Positions 52,518 to 60,333 of a stretch of DNA of 64,000 nt are shown here, one piece after another. Source of the stretch: JAJDXO01 sp965213765 (GTDB taxonomy: Bacteria > Pseudomonadota > Alphaproteobacteria > Rhodospirillales > UBA2165); assembly GCA_965213765.1 (NCBI GenBank), contig OZ243926.1:3472001-3536000 (forward strand). Reading direction: 5' to 3'. Positions within the stretch are counted from its first letter, which is position 1; each line of letters starts with the position of its first letter. Both the position numbers and the translations under genes were made by a program. The notes under the pieces are model-generated. The model was not told the DNA's origin. It did no database searches and saw nothing but the letters and a program-made list of their open reading frames with translations.

Positions 52518-53591
52518 CTACTTATCCCAGTCGCGCAGCGGTTTGACGCCTGCCTTGCGAACGCCGTCCATGTAGGCCTTGAGGACGGTTTTTGCGGGAA
52601 GGCCCTTGGCCTCCTGCGCCTTCACCCAGTCGCCGGCGAGGTCGGGAATCATGTTGGCCCATTTCTTTTGCTCTTCCATGGGCAGCTCGGAGACCTTGGC
52701 ACCCGCCTCGGGCAGCAGCTTTTTGAAGCTGGCGTTGTGGAATCCGGCGGTCCGTTTGGCGACCAGTTCGCCGTAGCCCTTGCCGATGTCGTGGAACATC
52801 TCCTTCATTTCCTTCGGCAGGCCGTCATAGGTGTTCTTGTTCATGGTCAGGGCGCCGGTCATTCCGCCGCCGAGACCGACCTTGATGATATAGGGAGCCG
52901 CCTCATGCAGTTTGAAGGGAAAAATACCGGTGCCGGGTACGATGGCGCCGTCGGTGACGCCCGTCTTGATGCCGTTGTAGTAGACCGGCAGGCCGCCGTT
53001 GACGCCGATGGCGCCGGTGCCCTTGAGCCACGCCGCCGACGCGCCGGGGGCGTAGAACTTCTTGCCCTTCAGATCGGCGACCGACTTGATCGGGGTTTTC
53101 GAAATCAGGACATAGGAGTCGATGGCCTGCGGGCCGAGATAGACCTGGTTGTTCTTGATGAACGCATCCCGCATCGCCGGAATGTTGGTGTGCATGTCGT
53201 CTTGGATGCTGGCGGCGAGTTCCACATCGTCGGTCACGAAGGGGATCGAGAAGGTGACGTTCTGCAGCGGCAGCTTGTTGGGCTCCCACAGCGTGCCGAC
53301 CCAGCCGATATCGCCGAGGCCGTCGCCGATGCCCTCGAGGGTGTTCTTGAAATTATAGAGCGCGCCGGCATAGGCTTCGGTCCACTTGATGGTGTGGCCG
53401 AGCGCCTTGGCCCGCTTGGCCGACTCCGGGACCACGAAGTCCTGGAGGGTCTTGACCCACGGCACCACGGGGGGGTGCGAAGAGCTGGCCGTGAGTTTGA
53501 ATTCTTTGGCATTAGATTGACCCGTGACCGCAAGCGTCGTGAACGCGGCGGCGGCAACACCAAGGGCCAATCCCTTGAAGGATTTGGGCAT
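52518..53591 (-). CDS. TRAP transporter substrate-binding protein (DctP family)
   Basis: The 357-residue periplasmic protein has a signal peptide (ALGVAAAAFTTLAVTGQSNA). The DctP fold includes EAYAGALYNFKNTLEGIGDGL, a SVADLKGKKFYAPGASAAWLK segment and VTDGAIVPGTGIFPFKLHE. The usual carboxylate-binding Arg of the family (near the LKGxxxR motif) is replaced by a Phe-Tyr-Ala-Pro stretch, so the ligand may not be a simple carboxylate; this is an inference. It is co-transcribed with the permease. Confidence 0.9.
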   Translation of the reverse strand: MPKSFKGLALGVAAAAFTTLAVTGQSNAKEFKLTASSSHPPVVPWVKTLQDFVVPESAKRAKALGHTIKWTEAYAGALYNFKNTLEGIGDGLGDIGWVGTLWEPNKLPLQNVTFSIPFVTDDVELAASIQDDMHTNIPAMRDAFIKNNQVYLGPQAIDSYVLISKTPIKSVADLKGKKFYAPGASAAWLKGTGAIGVNGGLPVYYNGIKTGVTDGAIVPGTGIFPFKLHEAAPYIIKVGLGGGMTGALTMNKNTYDGLPKEMKEMFHDIGKGYGELVAKRTAGFHNASFKKLLPEAGAKVSELPMEEQKKWANMIPDLAGDWVKAQEAKGLPAKTVLKAYMDGVRKAGVKPLRDWDK

Positions 53592-53776
53592 TGAGTCTCT
53601 CCCTGTTCGTCCAGCAACTCGGTTATCGACCGTGCCGCCGGCTGGACACTGCGGAAAACCGGCACGGCAATCGATTGCAGGGCGGATTGTCTGTCAGATC
53701 ATTTCGATTTTCAATAACATTCGTGCCGGGACAATATCCCCCGGCCGCGTTTGGATGAGGATGTGGGGGACATCGC

Positions 53777-54025
53777 TCAGCCGATCGCTTCGATAGCGTC
53801 AAAATGGCCGGCAGGGCCGGTGAATAAATAACCGAAACCGTCGTTCTCGCCGTGGGGAATGCCGGGGACGGCGACCATATCGCCCGGCAATCGGCTGCCA
53901 TGATGGAGGTTTATGGTTTGGCCTCCGAGATTACCGTCGCGCAGGCCGGTGCCCATTCCACGCAGGAAATCGGCCGCAATTCCTTTGACCGGGCTTTTGA
54001 CCGGCCTTTTGACAGGCGTGTTCAA
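53777..54025 (-). CDS. Small hypothetical protein, coupled to the upstream dehydrogenase gene
   Basis: The 82-residue frame starts at a TTG that overlaps the stop codon of the dehydrogenase gene (TTGA). Codon third positions are GC-rich as in neighbouring genes, which supports coding. The sequence opens with a KRPVKSPVK basic repeat and continues as a Gly/His-rich stretch (LGGQTINLHHGSRLPGD). No domain is recognised. A second possibility is that it is not translated. The 185 bp between it and dctP show no gene. Confidence 0.42.
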   Translation of the reverse strand: MNTPVKRPVKSPVKGIAADFLRGMGTGLRDGNLGGQTINLHHGSRLPGDMVAVPGIPHGENDGFGYLFTGPAGHFDAIEAIG

Positions 54026-54900
54026 CGGGTTTTCTTCCAGTACCGGTAGGCGGCGGTGAAATCCTGATCCGCGCCCTCCGCCGCAAGGGCGTCCCGCCAG
54101 AGAGTCTGGATGAGAGTTGCGACGGGCGCGTCGACCCCGATCTGTTTGGCGAGGTCCCCGGCGATACCCACATCCTTGGCCATCAGGGACAGGCCGAACC
54201 CGGTTGCGAACGTTCCGGGCAGCACGTGATCCTTGATCGGGTGTTCGGTGTTGAAGTTTCGGCCGCTGGAGACGTTGATGATGTCGATCATGGTGGCCGG
54301 ATCGAGGCCGAACTTCCCGCCCACCAGCATGGCTTCGGCGGCGGCGGTGAATCCGGCAGCGGCGACGTAGTTGTTCAGCGCCTTCATGGCGTGGCCGCTG
54401 CCCAGCGGGCCGGTGCGGAACAAATTCCCGCCCATGGCCTCCAGGACCGGCGTCGCTCTTCCGATGGCATCCTCGTTCTCGCCGCCGATCATGATGGTGA
54501 GCGTGCCGGCCTCGGCGCCGGATACGCCGCCCGACACCGGGGCGTCGATCAGAACGATGTCATGGGCCGCCAGTTCGGCACCCAGCTCCCGGGTGCCGAC
54601 GGGCTCGGATGAGCTCATGTCCACCACCACGGTGCCCGGCCTGAGATGGCCGGCCAGTCCGCCGTCCATTTCCATCAGGACCGCGCGAACGTCCGCTCCG
54701 GTGGGCAGCATGGTGACGATAATCTCGCGTTCCCCGCCGACCTCGCCGATATTGGCGGCGGCGGCGGCGCCGTGCTCGTCGACAAACGAAGCCGCCCGCG
54801 CCGCATCCAGGTCGAACACGGTGACCGCGTGACCTGCCTTGGCCACGTGGGCGGCCATGGGCCGGCCCATATTACCAATGCCGATAAACCCGACCTTCAA
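54022..54900 (-). CDS. 3-hydroxyisobutyrate dehydrogenase-family NAD(P)-dependent oxidoreductase
   Basis: The 292-residue beta-hydroxyacid dehydrogenase has the Rossmann motif GFIGIGNMGRPMAAHVAKAG, the substrate motif DAPVSGGVSGAEAGTL and the catalytic Lys in SGHAMKALNNYVA. Relatives oxidise 3-hydroxyisobutyrate, tartronate semialdehyde or other beta-hydroxy acids. It lies 23 bp after the MetE-like gene B on the same strand and upstream of the TRAP genes, so it probably acts on an intermediate from the imported compound. Confidence 0.9.
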   Translation of the reverse strand: MKVGFIGIGNMGRPMAAHVAKAGHAVTVFDLDAARAASFVDEHGAAAAANIGEVGGEREIIVTMLPTGADVRAVLMEMDGGLAGHLRPGTVVVDMSSSEPVGTRELGAELAAHDIVLIDAPVSGGVSGAEAGTLTIMIGGENEDAIGRATPVLEAMGGNLFRTGPLGSGHAMKALNNYVAAAGFTAAAEAMLVGGKFGLDPATMIDIINVSSGRNFNTEHPIKDHVLPGTFATGFGLSLMAKDVGIAGDLAKQIGVDAPVATLIQTLWRDALAAEGADQDFTAAYRYWKKTR

Positions 54901-54923
54901 GGGATCATTCTCCGCGTGGCGAT

Positions 54924-56057
54924 CTAGACCCCGCCCCAGATCTCGTTGGCGGTGGTGACCACCAGCTCCAGCTTCCGGCGCTGGTCATCCATGGTGATCT
55001 TGTTGCCTTCCTCGGTGGATGAGAATCCGCACTGGGGCGCGATGCCCAGCTGATCGATGTCGGCGTACCTGGCCGCTTCGTCGAAATTCCGTTTGAGGCC
55101 GTCCACGGGTTCGAGCTCCGGCGTCTTGGTGGTGATGAAGCCGGGCAGCACCCGCTTATCGCCTTTGGGCAGCAGGCGGAGCGGCTCCAGCCCGCCGGCG
55201 CGGTCGGAGTCGTATTCCATGAAGAAGACGTCGGCGTCCGTTTTGTTGAAGATGGCGTCCGCCGCCGGATCGTAGGCGCCCTCGGCGACCCAGGTGGATT
55301 GGAAATTGCCGCGGCAGAGATGCATGCCGATGGTCATGTCGTCGGGCCGGTCCTTGATCGCCTCGTGCATCATCCGGGCGTACATTTCGATCAGTTCATC
55401 CGGATCCTCGCCGCCGGCCTCTTTTTCCGCCCGGATCTTCGGATCGCACAGATAGGCGAAGAAGATGTCGTCCATCTGCAGATAGCGGCATCCGGCTTGG
55501 TAGAAGGCGTCCACCGCCTGGGCGTACGTCTTGGCGATGTCGGCGAACAAGACGTCCCGGTCCGCATATTCGGGCGGCTGGATATCCGATTTGAGCAATC
55601 GGAAATGACAGGCGCTGGGGCCGGGGATGGAGATTTTCGGCGTCTTCGCCGCCACCGAGGCCAGGTAGGTGAAATGCCCGATCATCGGATGATCGGCGGG
55701 GAACGACAGCGGTCCCGAGATCACCGGGACAACCGCCAAGGCAAAGGTGCCGACGGCCCCCTCCGAGGAACGTTCCGCCAGATCGAGCCCATTGAGCCCG
55801 GCCATGAAATCGTAATGCCAGTAGGCGCGCCGGAACTCGCCGTCGGTGACCACCGGCAGGCCGAGTTCCTCCTGGAGCTTGACCGCCTCGATAATTTCGG
55901 CGTCCTCGGCTTCCTTGAGGTCGGCGGGTGTTTCGCCCTGGCCGAACCGGGCCAGCGCTCCTTGTTCAAACAGTTGCTCCCGCGCCCGCCTGACCCGTTC
56001 CGGCCGAAGCAGGCTGCCCACGTGATCGGCCCGCGGCCGGATTTTCCCGTTCGTCAT
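54924..56057 (-). CDS. MetE-like zinc methyl/alkyltransferase B
   Basis: The 377-residue short MetE-type protein starts MTNGKIRPRADHVGSLLRP. Zinc ligands are His246 and Cys248 (GMHLCRGN), Glu281 (FFMEYDSDRAGG) and Cys343 (APQCGFSS). VTDGEFRRAYWHYDFMAG is present. It heads the minus-strand arm (MetE-like B, dehydrogenase, small ORF, DctP, DctQM). The sequence is clearly divergent from copies A and D in the middle part (residues about 85-150), so its substrate may differ. The open frame continues upstream antisense to copy C and is rejected there. Confidence 0.87.
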   Translation of the reverse strand: MTNGKIRPRADHVGSLLRPERVRRAREQLFEQGALARFGQGETPADLKEAEDAEIIEAVKLQEELGLPVVTDGEFRRAYWHYDFMAGLNGLDLAERSSEGAVGTFALAVVPVISGPLSFPADHPMIGHFTYLASVAAKTPKISIPGPSACHFRLLKSDIQPPEYADRDVLFADIAKTYAQAVDAFYQAGCRYLQMDDIFFAYLCDPKIRAEKEAGGEDPDELIEMYARMMHEAIKDRPDDMTIGMHLCRGNFQSTWVAEGAYDPAADAIFNKTDADVFFMEYDSDRAGGLEPLRLLPKGDKRVLPGFITTKTPELEPVDGLKRNFDEAARYADIDQLGIAPQCGFSSTEEGNKITMDDQRRKLELVVTTANEIWGGV

Positions 56058-56193
56058 GTTGCGTGCCCCCTGGTGATTGGCGAATTTCAGTATAGGAACG
56101 CGCCCGCCGCCGCCAAACAGGTTTTGATGTCCGGGATTGGGACGGTGCCCACGGCCCGTGCGATCCCGGTTTTCGCCTGGGTTCGGTGTGCCG

Positions 56194-56237
56194 GAGCAGT
56201 TTCCGGTCAAATGGATCAATCGGGCCGGAAACTGCTC
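56194..56237. repeat. GAGCAGTTTCCGG palindromic element, second copy
   Basis: GAGCAGTTTCCGG (56194-56206) and CCGGAAACTGCTC (56225-56237) pair perfectly around an 18-nt loop, the same loop length as at 33992-34039. It lies in the 222-bp spacer between the divergent MetE-like genes B and C, 42 bp before the start of C, so it may affect that promoter. The rest of the spacer shows no gene. Confidence 0.7.
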
Positions 56238-56279
56238 TGGCATCGCCGCAACAATCACGTTTCGAACAGGGACTTCACT

Positions 56280-57461
56280 ATGCTCACCGCCACCAAAGGC
56301 ATCGTCATGCCCACCACCGTCATCGGCTCCCTGCCGCGGCCGGGCTGGTTTACCGAAAACCTGGCAGGGCGGACGTTTCTTCACGCCATGCTCGATAGCC
56401 GGTTCCGCGAACAGTACACGGACGCGGTTTCGGTCTATTTGCGGGAACAGGAGACGGCGGGACTCGATATCTGCACCGATGGTGACGCGCATTACGACGA
56501 GGAGGTCGGCGGCCAAAGCTGGACCAGCTATCCGCTCTACCACATGGACGGGTTCGACCGGCAAAACCCGGCGCCGGCCATCATGAAGACCGGCGGCGTC
56601 GGCTTCCCCATGGGCCACATCCTCCACGACTACCTCGAAGCCCGGATCATGCCCAAGCTGGTGGGGCCGGTAGGGCGCGGCGATCTGCAATACACCGCCA
56701 TGTGGAAGACGGCCCAGCGCTTGACCGGCAAGCCGGTGAAGTTCGGCACCATCACCCCGGAGCTGTTGGCGGCGGCGGTCGACGACGAATATTACCCGGA
56801 CCCGGTCGAGCGCATTCACGCGCTGAGCGCGGCGATGAACGAAGAGCTGACCGAACTGGCGGACGCCGGCTGTCCGGTGATCCAGATGGAAGAACCGCAA
56901 ATCCACATGATCCCGTCCTGGGGCAAGGTGTTCGGCAAACTGGACATGGCGGAGATGGTCGAGGTGTTCAACAACACCGTGAGGGGCCTCCGCGACAAGG
57001 CCGAAGTGTGGTGCCACACCTGTTGGGGCAACCCGTCGCAGCAGCGGATGTTCAAGGAAATCCAGAGCTACGCGCCGGCCCTCGAACATCTCAACCGTGT
57101 GGATGCGGATGTGATCACCTTCGAGTCATGCTCCTCGGGGCGCATGGACCTGGAGGCCATCGGCCGGCACATCACCGAAAAGAAAGTCGCCATCGGGGTC
57201 ATCGATCACCATTCCCTTCAGGTGGAGAAGCCCGAGGACGTGGCCGACCCTATTCGCGAGGCGCTTCGGCATATTCCCGCCGAACGCCTTGTGATCGCGT
57301 CGGACTGCGGCATGGGCCGGGAAGGGATGGCGCGGCGCCACGCGCGCTACAAGATGGTCTCCCTGGTACTCGGCACCAACATCGTGAAGAAGGAACTCGG
57401 CCTGCCGGAGGCTGACTGCCTCGCCGCCGACGGCCGTTATTCGCTGGTCAAGACGGAATAG
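56280..57461 (+). CDS. MetE-like zinc methyl/alkyltransferase C (separate subgroup)
   Basis: The 393-residue protein starts at ATG 56280 after AGGGA. It is a second subgroup: the N-terminus reads TTVIGSLPRPGWF, like epoxyalkane:coenzyme M transferases and MetE, rather than DHVGSLLRP. Zinc ligands are His246 and Cys248 (WCHTCWGN), Glu282 (ITFESCSSGRM) and Cys343 (ASDCGMGRE), with the MetE-like Glu-Cys spacing of 61. A cysteine-rich neighbourhood (ESCSS) is notable. It heads the plus-strand arm of the cluster. Confidence 0.87.
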   Translation: MLTATKGIVMPTTVIGSLPRPGWFTENLAGRTFLHAMLDSRFREQYTDAVSVYLREQETAGLDICTDGDAHYDEEVGGQSWTSYPLYHMDGFDRQNPAPAIMKTGGVGFPMGHILHDYLEARIMPKLVGPVGRGDLQYTAMWKTAQRLTGKPVKFGTITPELLAAAVDDEYYPDPVERIHALSAAMNEELTELADAGCPVIQMEEPQIHMIPSWGKVFGKLDMAEMVEVFNNTVRGLRDKAEVWCHTCWGNPSQQRMFKEIQSYAPALEHLNRVDADVITFESCSSGRMDLEAIGRHITEKKVAIGVIDHHSLQVEKPEDVADPIREALRHIPAERLVIASDCGMGREGMARRHARYKMVSLVLGTNIVKKELGLPEADCLAADGRYSLVKTE

Positions 57462-57558
57462 CGCCGCGACGTTGTTCATGCGGGCCGTCGCGGTTAATCT
57501 GCCGGGAGGACGGCTCTTTCGAACGCGACAAATGAACCCGGTAAAGGGGGGCGGGAAC

Positions 57559-58416
57559 ATGCTGGACGAGGCCCAAGGCTATACCACCCAGGACATGGAG
57601 TATCTGCGGTTCGGCGACCGCGGGATCGGTCTCAGATTATTCACACCCGTTGGGACGGGCCCCTTTCCCCTGGTCGTCGATGTTCATGGCGGGGCCTGGA
57701 ACATGAGCGATTTCAACAGCTGCCGGGAGCGGGACGAGGTGCTGGCCGGCGCCGGTCTCGCCGTGGCGGCCATCGATTTCCGCCATGGACCGGACAAGTA
57801 CCCCTCGTCCCTGGCCGATATCAACTACGCGATCCGCTGGCTGAAATCGAAGGCGGCGGAATTCGACATCGATGCCGGACGGGTCGGGATTTCCGGTCAG
57901 TCGAGCGGCGGACATCTCGCCATGTTGGCCGCCATGCGGCCCGCCGATCCCCGCTATGCCGGGCTTCCCGTCGAGAGCGCCTCCCCGGAGATCGATGCGG
58001 CCGTCTCCTGCGCCGGCCTGTCGTGGCCGGTGATCAACCCCCTGTCCCGATACCGGCATGCCGTCCGGACCCGGGAAAGCGGCGAAAATGCGGACTGGGT
58101 CGGAAAGCTGCCGGAGCTTCACCACATTTATTGGGGGACCGAAGAGGTGATGGAGGAAGGCAACCCGATGCTCGCCCTGGAGCGCGGCGAGAACGTTGAG
58201 ACGCCGCCCGCCCTTTGGGTTCAAGGGCGGCCGGATATCGTTCACGACTACCGGGACCTGTCATCCGGCGCCACGGTGAACGAGCCGGAACGGTTTGCCG
58301 CGAACTACCGCGCTGCGGGGGGCGAGATCGAGGTCGTATACGTCGAGCAGGCGCACCGCGGAACCGAAGTGTCCTGGAATCCGCTGGCCGCGTTCTTTCT
58401 CAAGCACCTTGGGTGA
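57559..58416 (+). CDS. Alpha/beta hydrolase (HSL/BD-FAE-type esterase)
   Basis: The 285-residue esterase has the oxyanion motif DVHGGAW, the nucleophile elbow GISGQSSGGHLAML (Ser about 118), and a C-terminal catalytic His in VEQAHRGTE. The start ATG 57559 has GGGGGGCGGG upstream; earlier in-frame codons at 57472 and 57532 are possible. Relatives include kynurenine formamidases and feruloyl-type esterases. It lies between two MetE-like genes and probably hydrolyses an ester or amide of the pathway. Confidence 0.85.
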   Translation: MLDEAQGYTTQDMEYLRFGDRGIGLRLFTPVGTGPFPLVVDVHGGAWNMSDFNSCRERDEVLAGAGLAVAAIDFRHGPDKYPSSLADINYAIRWLKSKAAEFDIDAGRVGISGQSSGGHLAMLAAMRPADPRYAGLPVESASPEIDAAVSCAGLSWPVINPLSRYRHAVRTRESGENADWVGKLPELHHIYWGTEEVMEEGNPMLALERGENVETPPALWVQGRPDIVHDYRDLSSGATVNEPERFAANYRAAGGEIEVVYVEQAHRGTEVSWNPLAAFFLKHLG

Positions 58417-58462
58417 GCACCGTGGTATTGAACCGGTCGCTTGAGCGCATGGGCTCGACGAG

Positions 58463-59605
58463 ATGGTGAAGGGTCCGTTCCGCGCCGATCACGTCGGGAG
58501 CCTGCTGCGCCCGCCGGAGCTTCTTGAGGCCCGCGAGCAATTCAAGAACGGAGAGATGGATGCCGGCGCCCTTCGCGAGGTCGAGGACCGGCTGATCCGC
58601 CGTGCGGTAAAGTTGGAGGAAGAGACCGGCATCCAGCCGGTGACCGACGGCGATTACCGCCGCGATTCGTGGTCCAACGATTTCCTGGATGCCATCGAAG
58701 GCGTGAAGAGCGCCTCGCCGCCGGCCAAGCGCTCCGACGATCACCACACGACGGAGGTCGGCGGCGTCGTGAAGACCTTCAAGCTGCCCGCGCCGACCAC
58801 GCACGGCAGGCTGGGCTGGCCGGCGGGCGGCATTCAGCGCCGTTCGTTCAACTTCCTCAAGGGCGAAACCTCCCGCACGCCCAAGGTCACCATGCCGTCG
58901 GTGAGCATGCTGCATTTTCGGGGCGGCCGCGGCGGCGTTTCCGAGGATGCCTATCCGGACATGGAGGAGTTTTTCAAGGATGCCTCCGGGATTTGGCGCG
59001 CGGAAATTCTCGACCTCGCGGCGCAAGGCTGCCGCTACGTGCAGCTTGACGACACCAATCTTGCTTACCTCTGCGACGAGCGGCTGCGGGAAAACGTGCG
59101 CGAGCTGGGCGAGGACCCGGATGATCTCCCCCATCTCTACGCCCGGCTGATCAACGATGCCATCGCCGGCCGGCCGGAGGATATGGCCGTTGCCATTCAC
59201 CTTTGCCGGGGCAACTCCTTCAGCCGGGGCCACGCCGAAGGCGGATACGAACATGTGGCCGAAGCCATCTTCAACGAGGTCAAGGTGGACGGGTTCTTCC
59301 TCGAATATGACGACGAGCGCTCGGGCGGGTTCGAGCCGTTGCGCTTCGTTCCCAAAGGATCAGGCGGGCCCAGGATCGTCCTCGGCATCGTCACGTCCAA
59401 GTTCGGCGAGTTGGAGGACAAGGATGGCCTCAAACGCCGCCTCGACGAAGCCGCCCGATACATGCCCCCGGAACAGATGTGCCTCTCCCCTCAATGCGGG
59501 TTTGCCAGCCACACCGGCGGCAACCTGCTGAGCGAGGAACAGCAATGGGCCAAGCTCCGCCATTGCGTCGAGGTGGCCGAAGAGGTTTGGGGCACCGCGA
59601 TTTAA
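58463..59605 (+). CDS. MetE-like zinc methyl/alkyltransferase D
   Basis: The 380-residue protein starts MVKGPFRADHVGSLLRPPE and resembles copy A closely (same FFLEYDDERSGGFEPLRFVP stretch). Zinc ligands are His246 and Cys248 (AIHLCRGN), Glu281 and Cys345 (SPQCGFAS); three extra residues lie between Glu and Cys. VTDGDYRRDSWSNDFLDAIE is present. It lies between the esterase and YCII genes, all on the plus strand. Copies A and D probably arose by duplication, with D in the operon and A 10 kb away. Confidence 0.88.
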   Translation: MVKGPFRADHVGSLLRPPELLEAREQFKNGEMDAGALREVEDRLIRRAVKLEEETGIQPVTDGDYRRDSWSNDFLDAIEGVKSASPPAKRSDDHHTTEVGGVVKTFKLPAPTTHGRLGWPAGGIQRRSFNFLKGETSRTPKVTMPSVSMLHFRGGRGGVSEDAYPDMEEFFKDASGIWRAEILDLAAQGCRYVQLDDTNLAYLCDERLRENVRELGEDPDDLPHLYARLINDAIAGRPEDMAVAIHLCRGNSFSRGHAEGGYEHVAEAIFNEVKVDGFFLEYDDERSGGFEPLRFVPKGSGGPRIVLGIVTSKFGELEDKDGLKRRLDEAARYMPPEQMCLSPQCGFASHTGGNLLSEEQQWAKLRHCVEVAEEVWGTAI

Positions 59606-59683
59606 GCTTTTTCCCGATTTGATTGCCGGGCCGGCAGCACCCGCTCAAATCGGTAAGCTGGAAAAAATGTCTGGAGGGCCAAC

Positions 59684-60304
59684 ATGGAGTTCTTCGCCTG
59701 GGGGGTGAACCATTCGGGAGTCGCCGGCAAGCGCTCGGCGATTATTCGGCAACACTGGGACTTCATCGACCGCTACAAGGACAGGCTGATCGCGCGGGGA
59801 CCGGTGCTCGATCCGCGCGACCCGTCGCGGGTCACCGGCTCCATCCATATCGCGGAGCTCGATGACTGGCAGGAGGCCAAGCGCTTCGTCTACGAGGAGC
59901 CGTTCCACAAAGCCGGTTTGTTCGAAAACGTGCTCATCCGGCGTTTCGAGCTGGAACTCGGCCGCACTCAGTTTGAATTCGAGAGCGCGGGCGATCTGCC
60001 CCGTTTCTTCATCTATTGTTCCCGGGCCCGCGGCAACGAGACCGGCCCGGAGCGGGTGGCCGATGAATACGACGCCTATTGCGCCGGGTTCGACGCCAAT
60101 TTCCTGTGCCGCGGCGCGCTGGTCGACGACCGGGGCGGCCGGGCCGGCAGCATTTATTTGATGGAGATGGCCGACACGGACGCCGCCGCCGAATTCCTGG
60201 CGGGTGAGCCCTACCTCAAGGCCGGGCTCTACGGCGACGTGCAGGTCCATCGGTGGACTCCGGGCGGACCCGAAAACCTCAACCGACGCGGCGAGCTTGC
60301 CTGA
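59684..60304 (+). CDS. Tandem YCII-domain protein
   Basis: The 206-residue protein contains two YCII-like domains: residues about 1-95 (DWQEAKRFVYEEPFHKAGLF) and about 105-200 (DAAAEFLAGEPYLKAGLYGD). The GSI segment occurs in both halves (RVTGSIHIAELDD, RAGSIYLMEMADT). YCII proteins are small barrel-fold proteins, some of which act as dehydrochlorinase or muconolactone-type isomerases, so a catalytic role in the pathway is possible. It lies between MetE-like D and the arylsulfotransferase-like gene. Confidence 0.82.
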   Translation: MEFFAWGVNHSGVAGKRSAIIRQHWDFIDRYKDRLIARGPVLDPRDPSRVTGSIHIAELDDWQEAKRFVYEEPFHKAGLFENVLIRRFELELGRTQFEFESAGDLPRFFIYCSRARGNETGPERVADEYDAYCAGFDANFLCRGALVDDRGGRAGSIYLMEMADTDAAAEFLAGEPYLKAGLYGDVQVHRWTPGGPENLNRRGELA

Positions 60305-60333
60305 GGGCCCGTCACCCCGATAACCTGCCCCCC

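Noticed and set aside
56058..57089. N-terminal extension of MetE-like B
   Set aside because: It is antisense to MetE-like C; the family motif DHVGSLLRP starts at residue 12 from 56057.
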